Shown here one piece after another: positions 24,426-36,904 of a stretch of DNA of 64,000 bases (its first letter is position 1; every line of letters starts with the position of its first letter). The notes beneath the pieces are model-generated. The model made no database searches. It was not told the DNA's origin and saw only the letters and a program-made list of their open reading frames with translations. This DNA is from Selaginella moellendorffii. Lineage: Eukaryota > Streptophyta > Lycopodiopsida > Selaginellales > Selaginellaceae. The stretch lies in the NCBI RefSeq assembly GCF_000143415.4, contig NW_003314262.1, positions 3,792,021 to 3,856,020 of the forward strand, in the 5' to 3' direction. A program made the position numbers and the translations under genes.

Positions 24426-25255
24426 TAACCAGCTCTCAGATCTGGAGCTCGATTCCAAGAACGAAAACAATTCGATAAACATCATGTTATTCCGACCTAA
24501 TTGGACTATTTCTCCAAATGTGACAATTGACTAGTAAATTTTTTATGGAAGCTTACCTTGCACATGATGAACATTAATGGCTGTTAGCACAAAGACTGAG
24601 TCCCTCAGAATAATACTTTAACTTTTCCAAAAAAAAAAAGAGAAATAAGACTTTCAAAACAATTTAAGTCAACCGAGCCAAGACAGTTGACTGTTATAAT
24701 ATGCATTACCGTTTAAAGAATACTTTGAAGAATATTACCAAGTTTTATTGCTGTTTTTGAATATCTAAAAGTATTCTTTTTTAATAATTTTATATTCAAA
24801 AATATTTCTTCATTATAATATACTTTATGCTGTAACTATAAACTATTATATAATATTAGATATTATTATAACTACAATAAATTATAACTCAAATCCCTAT
24901 TCAGCTAACTAAGATTAGATATTGGTAGTTTACACAAATCTAAATATTATTAAAATTATTAATTTGGTTTAAAATGCCTCCAGCATGCTGCTAGATTCGA
25001 ATGGTGCCAACATTGCTCAGATAGCGCTACATTCCAGGTGACTGCTGACAAAAGAAACCTTTTCAATGAAAATATTGCTACTAAAATCTTTAAAAAATAT
25101 TCTTTAGAGTGCCAAAATATTCTTAAAATATTCTTGTCAATGGCTATGGCTCCCTTGGCTCCCTGTTGACATGGCTCCCTATATTGGCAGATCCCTTTCA
25201 AAAGAAGCCAATGGAAGTCTGGTTTGTGCAGGATATATTCAAGAGGCCAATCTCA
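24426..25255. other. AT-rich spacer
   Basis: About 830 bases separate aminopeptidase copy B from P450 copy C. They are rich in A/T runs and TATTATAAT-like strings. I see no coding sequence, RNA gene or clear repeat. Confidence 0.6.
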
Positions 25256-25290
25256 AACTGGTGAAGTGAGTGCTTCATTCCTTCTTGCAG

Positions 25291-27085
25291 CATGGAGCTT
25301 TTCCTACAGTCCTGGAATGCTCTGAACTTTCTGGTGTTTCTACTCTCTTTGTGGCTAATCTCCCGAAAGTTCTACAAATCATCCACGCGCCAGGAAGCCA
25401 TGGCTTGCCACTTGTCAGAGAATCTCTCTCTCTCTTTTGGGGATCCCCTCTAGACTTCCTCAGCACTCGACGCAAAAGGTCCTTCTCTGACTTTCACTTC
25501 GATCTTGATTTAACTAACTGCATTTTACAGGTATGGAGGAGTTTTCTGGAGTAACTTGCTTGGATCTCCCACCATCGTTGCAACAACAGTAAAGTCGGCC
25601 AAGTTCTTCCTCAGCTGCACTGACTGTGGCCCCTCGGGTCTGTTTGCCCGATTGCTTGGGCCGGAAACTATAAACGAGGTCATCGGGAGTCAGCATGCGC
25701 TCTACCGGAGAATCATTCTGGGGATGATGGTTCCAGAGACACTCAAGTGCCACGTCCAAATGATTGATATCTTGGCTCAGGAGACTCTCGAGTCGTGGGG
25801 GTCGAAAAAGATGGTGTCGGTTATGGAAGAAACTCTCAAGGCTTTCATCACGTCTTTGTTTTGCTTGATCCTTTGATCTGGTTTTATACTCTTGCCAGTT
25901 TAGCTACTGCACGGTGATTGGATTAGTGTGCCAGAAACTCCTGCCCTCCACTCCAGAGATGATCGATCTCATGCGAGACATCCTAATGATAGAGAATGGG
26001 GTATTCCAGTTTCCAATCGACTTACCCTTTTCACCTTATCACAAAGCGTTACAGGTTTTTGCGTGGTTTTTAATTTTTCTAATTCTGGATCTATTGTTGT
26101 AATTGAGCAGGCCAGGGCAAGGCTCCACAGATTCTTGGATGGGCTCATCAACAAGAGAAGGGCCGAACTAGCTGCCAACAGTGAAACGCACAAAGATGCA
26201 CTGGACGAGTTTATTACGCATAAAGATGACAAGGCTGGATTCCTCTCGAATCAACAAGTGGAAGACAATCTTGTGACACTGCTGTTCGGAGGCCACCACA
26301 CCACAGCCCTTGCTCTCGTGTGGCTGATGAAACACTTGAATGAGAACCCACAGGCTTTCAAGGAAGTGGAGGTTATTATTATTGTTATTATTATTATTGT
26401 GAATTTTTAAAATTCTGTTTTGATTTCTAGGAGGAGCAAACGAGAATCTTTCTTGGTAGAAGCTCCAACAATTACAACTTAACTTGGGAAGACACAAGAC
26501 AGATGCCAGCCACTCTAAGGGTTGTGGACTAAACTCCAATTTTATGTTAGATTTAATTCGAGTGGTTTTGTAGGCTGTCAATGAAAGTATGAGGCTTTCT
26601 AATGTTGTGGGGGTGGTGACACGTAAACTCACTAAGTATATCAGCTACAAAGGTTTTATTACATATGATTGAAGCTAATTCCAATTGTTTGTCTTCTTAA
26701 CAGGCTACACCTTGCCCAAAGATTGGATGATTCATGTCTATATGCCACCAATCCACTTAGATGACAGCATTTACCTCAATGCAGCAAAATTTAATCCATC
26801 CAGATTTGAAGTATGGTATTTTTTGTGTTTATACTAAACCAAACTTTTATTTTAGGTTCCAGCTAAAACTGGCACATTTATTCCATTTGGCTATGGAGAT
26901 AGAATATGCCCAGGGAGAGCATTAAGTCTAGAGAAAATGATTTTCATACACAGGCTTATCACAAAATACAGGTAAATTCTTTTGCTCCTCCTTTCTTGTC
27001 AACAAATTGTAATCTTTTATTGAAGATGAATCCAAACAGTAAAACAAGCTACTGGCCAATGCCATCCGTGAAAGATGGATACCTC
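25291..27085 (+). pseudogene. Cytochrome P450 (clan-85-like), copy C, full length but broken
   Basis: This is the only copy that keeps the 5' end: ATG at 25291, an anchor helix (MELFLQSWNALNFLVFLLSL), then the hinge PGSHGLPL and SLFWGSPLDFLSTRRK. Anchor and hinge are in different frames, so a frameshift lies near 25385-25395. Exon 1 joins exon 2 (YGGVFWSNLLGSPTI) across a short intron. The I-helix FGGHHTTAL, ExxR (NESMR), NPSRF and heme loop FGYGDRICPG are present. An 11-base deletion in the last exon, compared with copies A and B, puts a stop right after KYR and removes about 30 residues. It shows the ancestral structure of the two truncated copies. Confidence 0.85.
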
Positions 27086-27239
27086 GTACATACTATAGTA
27101 AGAAATAAGAAGAAAATAAGCCTTTACTGATATTTAGGGTTACAAAACAAGAACATCTCGAAGACACGAAGTAAATTCTGCACAATGAAAAAGAGAATGA
27201 AAAAATCAGAATGTTATTCTGATTAACTTTCTTGTCTCA

Positions 27240-29430
27240 CCTCTATTCAAATTCCAAAGCTGTGATCTTCATAATAACCAGGGCTCGTTGTTGATTATCA
27301 TGCAGTCATGTTTCCAAATCTAAAACTGATGAGGGCCTTCATGGACATTGAGAGCAGCGCCAACTCAATGGCCAGTTTCTACATTTCCACTGCACATCAA
27401 GAGAGTACTTAATTCACTGTAGGTGAGAAAACACTACCGTGACAATAGTCAAGTCCAATTCTCAGAACGAAGCCTGGAGTATTCTCTGGGAAAACTGCTT
27501 GATCAATCGATATGTGCCCCTAAAATACAAACAAGTCAGCTAAAAAGACAACAAATGATCCAGAGGGTGCCTTTAAATCTCACATATCTCCCATTACACG
27601 GACAAGCCCTGGCATGTTAAGGTTAGCAAAGAATACCAAGGCTTGTCTTTACCAGCGGGACATGCCTAAGGGATGCTATCGCGCGCTTGGAAAAGTTACC
27701 TCAAAATGAACAGTTCCATCTGTATATTGCGCCCCACTGTCGAGCAAAAGCAGATATTCATCGTCCACTAAGGCTCCGTTTTCACCCAATCCTGTAAGGA
27801 TTGGTAAGAGCCGACAATTTTGCAATGGTAGAAAATACAAGCCACAAATTGTATCAAAGCTAGTTTCTAGAAATCCTTCCTTGTTGGAACGAAAGGTGAG
27901 AAGTTCATCACCAACTTCCACCTCCGTAAGTTTGGCTTTCTCAGTAACGATTTTTACTTTGAGCCAAGCCCAAAACTCAACCGGGGCTGCAGCATCTCTG
28001 TTCGGAACAATTGCAAAGAAAACCACAGAAGTTCACCTCAAGTGTGCTTGTTTCATCCCTGAGATCTCAGCAGCATTTTTTATGGTCTTCGGCACAGATA
28101 GTGGCGATGGTCTGTGTAATGCAGTTGGACCATCTGATATTCCATTTTTCCCATCGACATTCGCTTTGGCATAAAAGCTCGTACATCCTTCCGAAAATGC
28201 ATTCACAATGGCCATGTTGGTTTTGGTTGGATCTAGCCACAATTTTGAGCCCGACTCAGCTAATCTAAAAGAACATTGCGTTAGCAACTCCCTAACATCA
28301 AAAGGATGGCACACCTTTGAATAGTTGATAGGAGCGCGGAGTACTCTTTGACGGTCACGGAAGAGCTTTCCAGGTGCATCTCAACGTCTGGCGTCACCTT
28401 TGACACATCAGTGAAAAGAGTTGCCTTGTCCATCTGGACAAGTGCGTGAGCATACGCCACTGGAGAATGAGGGACATTGCCACCACGCTGAAACATAAAA
28501 ATTCAGAAGAGAAAAGTACAGACATTCACTTACAAGATTAAACAGCCATGCAACTTCATCGAGCATGGTTATCACGACGCCAGTAGCACCAGCTGCGGAA
28601 AGTTTCTTTCTCGCATCCGAGAGCTTCATCGCGACATCAACGCCAGCGTAAATCAAATCGTGCACTCTCAGAGGAGACTTGCGGACAATGTCAAGGTCTC
28701 CCATCGAGTCAAATCTCATCAATCAAGTTGAGATCGACAAAAGTGAGTTGAATCTCTTTGGCTGACAAGGTTCGCCTGAGCTCCTCCGTACCATCGTGGC
28801 TGACAAGAAACTGTCAAGGCAATAATTACATGAGAACGGAGGTTTAGAAAAGCAAAAGAAAAACTGTAGCTCAAAAGAATGATCTCGACACCTTACAGGA
28901 TCAATGCCTACAGCCAAACCACCAGAGAGATTGTCTTTGAGCCACTCACTGTATGAAGGCACGCCAATAGAACCACCTCTCATGAGCGTCCATTTAGGTC
29001 CAAGTTGGTTCTCAGCCTACACAGAAGCAGCAAAAAACAATGAGAAATCTGTGCAGGAAGAAAGCAAAAGAATGAAGTTGAATCAATTACCTGAAGATAG
29101 TATCGACCATCCGTCCAAAGTGCAGCCTTCTCCAAGGTGATCACAACACACAGCAGTTCCTGCGCTTCACGTGAATCCTGAAATTTAAGCTCGGCGCGTG
29201 AAGCACTCGGCTATAAATTCACTCTGCATACGCACCAGTGAGCTACTTACAAAAAAGAAAAGAGGAAACAAGAAAAAAAATTCCTAGACTCCTTGTTCTC
29301 TTTCTCAAGGAAGACGCAAGTACCTGGTGAGCGTCCTCCGAAGGCACGATGTAAGCTTGGACACCCGAGTCGCTCATCAATTTCCTCAAATCCGCCAGCT
29401 TGATTCCCCCTGCGCGCAGCAGCAGCTGCG
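27240..29430 (-). pseudogene. Aminopeptidase P (M24B), copy C, most complete
   Basis: This is the best-preserved copy. On the minus strand, exons encode [39 protein letters not shown]-like sequence, [19 protein letters not shown]-like sequence, LMRGGSIGVPSYSEWLKDN, SGGLAVGIDP, DARKKLSAAGATGVVITML, GNVPHSPVAYAHALVQMDK, the SGSKLWLDPTKTNMAIVNAF block and LLLLDSGAQYTDGTVHFE. Degraded GHISIDQAVFPENTPGF, ALNVHEGP and GYYEDHSFGI blocks follow. Frameshifts and stops in the last exons, including a stop inside the final metal-ligand motif, argue for a pseudogene. It lies convergent with P450 copy C, and the ends are about 150 bases apart. Confidence 0.8.
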
Positions 29431-29701
29431 AGAACCGAATGGCGGCCCGGGCGATTGGAAATCCAAATACACCTCAGCAATCGCGCGCTCCCGGGAGGCC
29501 GAGGAGCTTTAGAGCTTTAACAAAAATTTCTTCAGCTCCATTTTTTAACCAGCTCTCAGATCTGGAGCTCGATTCCAAGGACGAAAACAATTCGATAAAC
29601 ATCGATCTTCCGACCTAATGGGACTATTTCTCAGCCAGAAGAATAATACTTTAATTTTTTCCATAAAAATTAAGAGATATAAGACTTTCCAACAACCTTT
29701 C

Positions 29702-30470
29702 GAAAGAAGTCAACGCGCAACGCTTTCGACAGGATCAAAGAGAAGAACCAGGTGGCCTGGAACGCGATGATCACAGCATACACTCAAAACGCTCACTTTG
29801 ATCTTGCGAGGGGTTTGTTCGATCTCATGCCTGGACGCTCATGCTCACGGAGTTCGCGCAGAAGGGACTTACCCGGGAAGCACGAGAGATCTTCGATCGA
29901 ATTCCCGTTTGGGACACGGCTAGCTGGAACGCCATGATCTCAGCTCACGCAGAAAATGGAGAAAGCTTGCGAGCTTCTAGCAAAGATGGATCTGGAAGGA
30001 TTTGAGGCGGACAGAGCTACGTTTATCGGCGACCTCGCACCATCCGAGGCAAGGTTGCTCCATGATTTGATATCCAGCTCGGGTTGTCGCAGTGATAGCT
30101 CAGTCGCCACCGCACTGGTGAGCATGCACGGCCGATCTGCTCGCCTCGCCGCCGCTTGCGAGATTTTCGACGCGGCTCGCGAGAAGAACGTCGTGCTGTG
30201 GAGCGCGACGATTGGGATCTATGCCGACAATGGACTTTTCGACGCGGCCATGGAGCTCTAGTGCTCACGCGGGGGGCTTGAGCAACGCGAGGCAGTGGTT
30301 CTTCTCGGTGGCGACGGACTTTGGGGTGGCCTATACCAGGGATCACTGCGTTTGCATGGCGGAAATGCTAGCGCGTTCCGGCCTCATGGATCAAGCACGG
30401 GAGCTTGTGAGTGATATGCCGTTTGTGCCGGATAGCTGCTCGTGGAAGACGGTGCTCGTTGGGTGTTTAG
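29702..30470 (+). pseudogene. PPR protein fragment (SLM/E type), frameshifted
   Basis: The plus strand encodes recognisable pentatricopeptide repeats: VAWNAMITAYTQNAHFDLAR, SWNAMISAHAENG, ATALVSMHGRSARLAAACEI and VVLWSATIGIYADNGLFDAA, then an E-domain-like end (MAEMLARSGLMDQARELVSD, SWKTVLVGC). Pieces lie in different frames and the 5' end is missing. Such proteins normally bind organelle RNA for editing or processing. Here the frame breaks and lack of a start indicate a dead gene. Confidence 0.8.
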
Positions 30471-31140
30471 TCGTCGTGATCGAATGTGAGCCGGAGGACT
30501 CATCGCCATACATTGTCAAACATCTATTCCGCAGCGAAGGACGAAATTCTTGTCTAGCTAATTGCTGGCCAATTTTGGAGGAGCTAATAGGGATAAGCTT
30601 CCGTTCTTCCTTGGTTTTCTTGGTTTTCACAAAGCATTGTTTCGTGATTTCACTGTAACAGGACAACAGGGCATCAGTACACCTTCGTGAAGAAGGTATT
30701 AAGAATGGTTTGGATATTGCTGGATTCTTGGTGCAGCAAAACTTTGACTTTCCACTCTGCAGCCCACCAATTTCAGTTGCTAGATTTCTCAATAGGATAA
30801 TGCGGCATTCTAGCAGCGTTTCTAGCTTGACCATGCAGATCTATGCGGTAGATCGGTCATTTTGGTCGCCCACAAGTGGTGCAGGACATTGAACTTTTCG
30901 TGATTACGTAAAGTGCGTTTCTTCAAAGCACACATTTGACTTGCGACTTTCTATGCACAGCCACCAACTTCAGCAGGCCGAGCTCTCGATTTAAATGTTA
31001 TCCGCACTCTGATATCAGGAAACTCGCTTCACTTCATCCGGGAAAAGCTAGAACAAGCTCTTTCTTGATCGTGGTATGTGATTTCACGAGAGAAAGCTTT
31101 GATATTTGTTTTCACTAATTCGTGAAAATCTAGCAAAGAT
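30471..31140. other. Spacer with a diverged repeat (30660-30895)
   Basis: No gene is recognised. Bases 30660-30895 resemble 33415-33615: both hold a CATCAGTACAC-like start, GGTATTAAGAATG and TCATTTTGGTC in the same order. The pair flanks the BAHD pseudogene. Confidence 0.5.
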
Positions 31141-32450
31141 GGCCTCGCGCTTGAACGTCTACGCCGAGAAGCCAATGACCATCAAACCGGCGCGTCCCAC
31201 CAAGAACCAGACCATCTTTCTCAGCAACATGGGCCAGCAAGTCTTCTTCCACGTCGAGATGCTTTTCATGTACGATGTGCAGTCCCCGGACACGTGAGAC
31301 GTGACGTACGCAACGCTCTCGCCGAAGCTCTCATTCCATACTACTTCGCGGCGGGGAGATTCAGAGTGAACGAGCAGGAGAAGAGGCTTGAGGTGGAGTG
31401 CAATGGAGCCAGGGCAGACTTTGCCGGTGCCTTTTGCGATTCCAGCATCGCCGAGCTGGGTGATCTGCGAATTCGCAATCCAGACTTCCGGAAGCTGCTC
31501 GTTTACCCGGTTGATGTCAAGAGGATCGAAGATATCGCCTTGTTCTCCATCCAGGTAAGCCAGAACTTCTTCTATTTTCATTCTTTCTTTGTTCTCATCG
31601 CTCTTCTTTGTGTTCTTGAAGGTGGGGGGATTCATTGTCGGGATTTACACTAGCCATGTCGTGTTTGATGGGATATCGGGGTGCCAGTTCTTCAGCGACA
31701 TCGGCAGGATCTCTCGCGGCGAGTCCATCGCGGCCAAGGCAAACCATGACTCCCGACAGGACGGCCCTCCGCTCGCGATCGCCACCGAGAATCTCCTACG
31801 CCCACCCGGAGCTCATGAGACTCCCGGACATTCCCGCGAGGCTGCTCTTCAATCCGGCCTCGTGCACGCTTTCAAGTCGTTCTCCTTCTCTCTCGCGCAG
31901 CTCGATCTTCTCAAAAAAGAGCTATCGAGGGAGGAGAGGTCTCCCGCTGCTCCACCTTTGAGGCCCTTACAGGCCACGTCTGGAAGGCACGCACCACCGC
32001 TCTTGGGATGGACCCATCCGCCATCGCCAAGCTTTTCGTGGCGATGAACCTCTGGGACATGCTCAAGAGCCCGGCGCTACCCGACGGCTTCACGGGCAAC
32101 GCGGTGGTGGCGGCGCCGTACGTTGACACGACCGCTGACTCGGTTATCAATGGCTCGCTGTCGCTGTGTGTGCGCAAGGTCCGGGATGCAATCGCGAGCG
32201 TGAACGAGGAGTACATCCGGTCGGTGATCGACTGGTGCGAGGTCAACGGGCACGGGATCATTGAACTCGGCGGCATGATCATCACGCCCTGGTCAAAGCT
32301 AGCTTTTGATGGCGTTGACTTTGGGTGTGCCGCCGGTCAACGACAGGCTCGCTGGTGCTGTCTAGCTGCAAAGGAGATGGCAGCGTGGACGTGTTCATGG
32401 CTATGGAGTTTCACAAGATGAGAAAGCTGGAGGAGTGCCTTAGTATATGA
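31141..32450 (+). pseudogene. BAHD acyltransferase, frameshifted
   Basis: This is a two-exon BAHD acyltransferase, the family that moves acyl groups from acyl-CoA to alcohols or amines in plant secondary metabolism. Visible parts are the start MASRLNVYAEKPMTIKPARP, LAEALIPYYFAAGRFRVNEQ, the catalytic HxxxD motif as SHVVFDGISG in exon 2, GMDPSAIAKLFVAMNLWDML and a decayed DFGWG motif (DFGC). At least four frame changes are needed: near 31295, around 31790, around 31935, and twice after 32325. An in-frame TGA ends the first frame at about 31296. The intron near 31555-31620 is short. The acceptor substrate cannot be told. Confidence 0.85.
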
Positions 32451-33790
32451 GCGTTTTGTTTAGTTTAATCTGTCAGCAAGTGAATGTATTCTTATATTTT
32501 ACTTTTCATTTTCTCATAAAGGTATAGAAACTATAAGAAGTTAGGTTTAAGATTATAAAACGTAAAGGGTTCTTATATATTTTCATTTTTCATATTATGA
32601 AAATTAATACAATTTGATTCTAATATAAAAACCATTTCAACAAACTAACCAAGTAATATACTAGATTCAAGATAAGATAGTATATTAATATATACTGTTT
32701 TGGTAATAAGTTCTTTATTTTTTTATAATTTATATTTTACTTCACAGTGTGTACAATATATTAATAAGTTGAAGATATGTAAAATAAATTAATATTAATT
32801 TAGCAATGAAATTAGATTACATATTATTATAAATATTTTAGGGTTTTTGGCATTTATTAAGTTCTTTTGTATAATAAAAATGAATTTTTTTCTTTTTATA
32901 ATTTATTTTAATTATTTTGATTTAAAATTTTTGAGTATTAAAACAAAGTGATACTAGAAAAATTACTGGTATTATACAATAACAGAACTAATAGGTAGGA
33001 CATTGTAATGATGATTATTTTTTAAATATACACTAAAAAAGGTTATTTTGAAGTTTTGTGGAAATGAGACTTTAATGTTCTTCAAATGATAATATTCTTT
33101 TATTAGTAAAGGAAAATATCACTTGGTTTTTGTAATTCTCCACTTTTTCAAATCTTCATAAAAGATAATAAATAAAAATAATTCTATAAGAAGAAGTAAG
33201 AATAAAATAATTTTTTTATTATAAAAATTAACATTGAAAAAATATATATAATACATTTTTATTGCTACCAAATTTTAATTTTCAAATTAATTATTTCATA
33301 AACTTGAAAGGCAATTCCTCATTGCTACTTTAACATCTATTCTATGGCTAAGGACAAAAATTAGATTGCTGGCCAACTAAGAGAGGTAAGCTTCCATTCA
33401 TTCTACTTAGTTGGAAGATAAGAATCAGTACACTTTTGTGAGCTTCTGGAAGAGGGTATTAAGAATGTTTTGAACCTTTCACCTTCTACTTGCAAGCTTT
33501 CTCAATCTTAAAAAATAAGAGAATGTGGTAAGATTGCTTTTAACTTAAGAAGCTTGTCAATGTCTTTTTGCAGCAGATCAGTCATTTTGGTCACCCTGAA
33601 GTGTTACAGCACAGTAAACTTATACATAAAATAATGAAATTTCTAGAATTTCTAGCTCCATAAATTTTTAGGGTTCTTGGGGGCGGGAATCCGTTGATTT
33701 GTATAGTCCAAGGAGCATCGTTCTCACGCAGCAATCTTTGTAAAGAAGCACGTAGTAGAAGTGAAATCTAGAACAGTTTAAGAACTATTA
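32451..33790. other. AT-rich spacer
   Basis: About 1.3 kb is dominated by A/T runs between the BAHD pseudogene and the first ELIP. Bases 33415-33615 are the second copy of the diverged repeat seen at 30660-30895. Bases 33655-33700 resemble the first codons and leader of the unknown gene that starts at 62854. Nothing else is recognised. Confidence 0.6.
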
Positions 33791-33793
33791 AAT

Positions 33794-34542
33794 TTACATC
33801 ATGTGGAACACTGGAGTCTTGGTGAAAAACTCGGTGATCACCAAGGCGAGGAAGCCAAGCATCGCGGTTCGCCCATTCCAGCGCTCCGCCATGGCTCTAA
33901 ATGGCCCAAACGATCTGCTGTCCGGGCTCTCGCCCTTAAACATGGGCACCAGCGACGCGTACGCGAATAGCTGTGCCACCGCCAGAAAATGGAAAAGACC
34001 AGTGCTCCCCGGCGAGTAGAGCTGCTCCGCCACCGTTTGTCCCGTCATTCGCTCCACCGCGAATGCCCACACCAATCCAATCATTGCCTGCTTGTCAAGT
34101 TCACGAAGTTACTTCCCAAGATCTAGAAGAACAACCAACAATCGCTTACCAGTCTTCCGTTGATCGTTTCCGGGCCGGCTCCATCGAACGCCATCAAGCT
34201 GGGGAACGATCGATCTCCAGTCTCTGGTCGCCTCTCGACCTCTGGCCTGGGATAGAGCGATCCGGACGATGGGACGGCTCCAAACACGGAGCGCTTCTCC
34301 GACTCGTTCTCGGCCTGGTTCTTGAGCACCTCCTCGCGAGTGATCTCCTTCTTGGTGCCGTCAAGAACGCCACTGATGCCGCCATCGCCACCATCCCTTG
34401 ATTTGTTCGAGGACGCTCTTATTACTACTAGATTTCTTGTGCCGATGGAGCTTGTGGGCGATTTCGATTGGACATAGAGCTTGTTGGAGATGAGCGAGGA
34501 AGAAGAGAGAGCTGCGATACCACTGCCTGTGACGAGTGCCAT
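33794..34542 (-). CDS. ELIP: Early light-induced protein (ELIP), copy 1
   Basis: This is a two-exon gene: exon 1 34150-34542, intron 34088-34149 (62 bases), exon 2 33794-34087, giving 228 residues. The first ~55 residues look like a chloroplast transit peptide (Ser-rich, starting MALVTGSGIAALSSSS). The mature part has three predicted thylakoid helices. Helix I (INGRLAMIGLVWAFAVE) and helix III (RWNGRTAMLGFLALVITEFF) carry the ExxNGR chlorophyll-binding signature, and helix II is FLAVAQLFAYASLVPMF. ELIPs bind pigments under high light or drying and limit photo-oxidative damage. The promoter has ACGTGGC at 34669-34675 and a TATA-like box at 34646-34653. A broken copy of the last ABCC exon lies upstream. 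Confidence 0.93.
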
Positions 34543-34645
34543 TGTTTTCAGCTGGGAGTTAGCTAGCAAAAAATCAGTGTGCAATGAACTTACGATGAGA
34601 TACTTTCTTCTTCGTTTGAGATGGCTATGGCAAATGGCACACATG

Positions 34646-34675
34646 TATTTATGTAGTATGGGGATCGTACGTGGC
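34646..34675 (-). promoter_or_regulatory. ELIP copy 1 core promoter: TATA-like box and ACGTGGC motif
   Basis: On the minus strand ACGTGGC (34669-34675) is followed about 16 bases downstream by CATAAATA (34646-34653), about 105 bases before the ATG. ACGTGGC is the core of ABRE/G-box elements bound by bZIP factors in ABA and light responses. The same order recurs at ELIP copies 2 and 3. Confidence 0.6.
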
Positions 34676-34699
34676 AAAATCTAGATCCTGGCTCGTGTC

Positions 34700-34965
34700 C
34701 ACTGTATGTGTCGCACATCTTGTGACGGTGAAAATGGCCGAAGGTAAGACTTCTCGGGAGAATGCAAGGTGCGATACTTTGGGACTTTCGTTTCGTTTCG
34801 CAATAGAAACGGCACACGGGGATGCTCTTTTGTCTTGAGTGTTAATGTAATACCGTTAATCTTCGTCAAACATTCCTGGAAAGGTTTGCTCGAGAGCGCT
34901 TCCGGCGCATCAAACTCGACTGTCTCTGCTGTATGTATCACGAGAAAGAAAGAAAAACGAGTTAC
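34700..34965 (-). pseudogene. Remnant of the last ABCC exon upstream of ELIP copy 1
   Basis: The minus-strand sequence from about 34960 begins with TCGTGATAC, the intron end seen before the last exon of the ABCC gene at 47.6 kb. It continues ETVEFDAPEALSSKPF, matching [16 protein letters not shown] there. Downstream it follows the ABCC 3' flank into the ELIP promoter. No other ABCC exon is present here, so the fragment came along when ELIP was duplicated. Confidence 0.8.
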
Positions 34966-34979
34966 CTCAAAACATTAAA

Positions 34980-36830
34980 CAAGATCAAACAGATTTTGTG
35001 ATTCGATAAGTGGCAGGCTTGGAAGAGATGGGACACAGCCTGGGAGTGCAAATCCATGGCTCTCCCGACCCACGATCGCTGACAAGCTTGCCATGAATCC
35101 TCTGGCCGGGATCTCTCGAGGCCAGAGCTCTTCCCAGCCGCAATGAGGGTATGGCGACCGGGCGTGGCTGCTGCTACTCCATGAGAAGCTCCGGTGGTGG
35201 TGAGTAAAAGCAGGCCATCGATCGATCTATGTCTGTGTGCTCATGCTTCGAGGGATGCTGGCTGGTGGTATCAAGAATGCCAGTGAACGTTGCAGCCTTT
35301 GCCTCGCACGGGCATTTCTTCGGGGCTCTTGCTTTGCACCGCAGTTATTGTTATGAGATGGCTTGACACAGCGACATTCTTCTCCACGGATCTTGCGTTG
35401 GTACGTATAATGGGGGCCTGGAAGCAAACGATACGTCGAAGCATTTGCCTGGCTTGGGTATTTTGTGTGGCGCATGTTGGTTAGTGTGCCCCGAGGACTC
35501 TTGAGGCGGCATCCAGCTCACCACTTGCTTTTATGTCTTGGATTGCTTCTTGCACAACGAGAAGCACTTTACCATGCAGGAGGAATATGAGCAAGAGGTG
35601 GAAGGCAAGCAGCCATATCGTGATTGGGATATCGTGCCTGAGCAAGGAAAATGAGGTAGCCCAGCTAGATTGTGCTCTTGTCTTGTACAGCAAGCTTGTC
35701 CTCTTTCATCAGTCCAGAGACTTCCATCTTCACCTTCAGGGTAGCTGATCATATTGTTTCTGGACGAGTCTTGAAACTGCATTCAAAGAGCAGCAAGAAG
35801 CTTTGGAAGGAACACCCATGGGCTGGTTTTGAAGAAGTGCATTTTCATCAGTCCGTCATCAGCTGCTCAGAAGGTGACTATTTAAGTCCAATGAACCGAG
35901 CCTTTATTGGGAAGCTGCAGCTCTCTTCCCATTCAAATGATGTTTGAATGGGGAGGACTCCAATGGATGGAAGAGGATGAAGTGGTATGGTCTGTGGTGT
36001 CAAGCTCGCCTGCCAAGTTTAATGAGCCTATTGATTCTTTGCGGTATCATGAAGCCGAACGCGAATAGTTGTTGTAGGATAAAATTAATTATTTTAATTT
36101 TTTTACAAACCATAAATTATTCATGAATATTTATTTTAAGTGAAACTAAAATAATTTACAGTTTATAATGACATGAAAAATATTTATGAAAATACATCCA
36201 CTGCTACAACGCTAATAGTAGTGTAGCATATCAACCACATTGAATCTAATCTATCCTTTCCTATATATAAGCAAAAGTCTATTCATACACCAGATTCATT
36301 TAATTGCATTCAAAAGCTACACTAAGTGTTTTAGTCTTGCTTGAACTCTATTGTCCACCAAAGTGTTATGATTAATTGCATAATAAGTAGTAGTTCCATG
36401 GTAGAGGTAATATATAACTCTAGTACATTAGTGTTTGGTATTGAATAATATCATTTCTTCAAATGCCAACTTAAAAGATTTTATAACTTGCCTCCAACCT
36501 TCAAGGAGGTATTAAGATTTTAATATATAAATAATTTTGTTTTATAGATCACAATCACTTGGAGTTTTTAGAGCTTGAGGCTTTGGAATCACCTATAAGT
36601 TTGGATACAAAATCTCTTATTAAAAACTAGCAAAAAACTCCAAGTACCTTTGCAAATTGCAAACTTTAAGACAACTGCATTGATCATATCCACATCCAAT
36701 ATAGTACATTGTCGCTGTTGGCTCTCCAGAAAGGGCTCTCACAGAAATCTCCATTCTAATGAATATTCAATATGCCCGAATATTCACGTCTTGAGTTTAT
36801 TCATAGAATATTCTTTGGAGTTGTTTTAAA
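34980..36830. other. Spacer without recognised genes
   Basis: About 1.85 kb holds several short open stretches on both strands (for example 35227-35475 minus and 35672-35947 plus). None matches a family I know. From about 36070 it is AT-rich. It may include remnants of a gene around 35480-35780, but I cannot support a call. Confidence 0.4.
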
Positions 36831-36904
36831 TGCTTGCGCCCACGAGGAACTCGTTATCGCTTTCCACAGGATGGAAGGACGATGGATACCTTTTGCCTGT
36901 ACAC

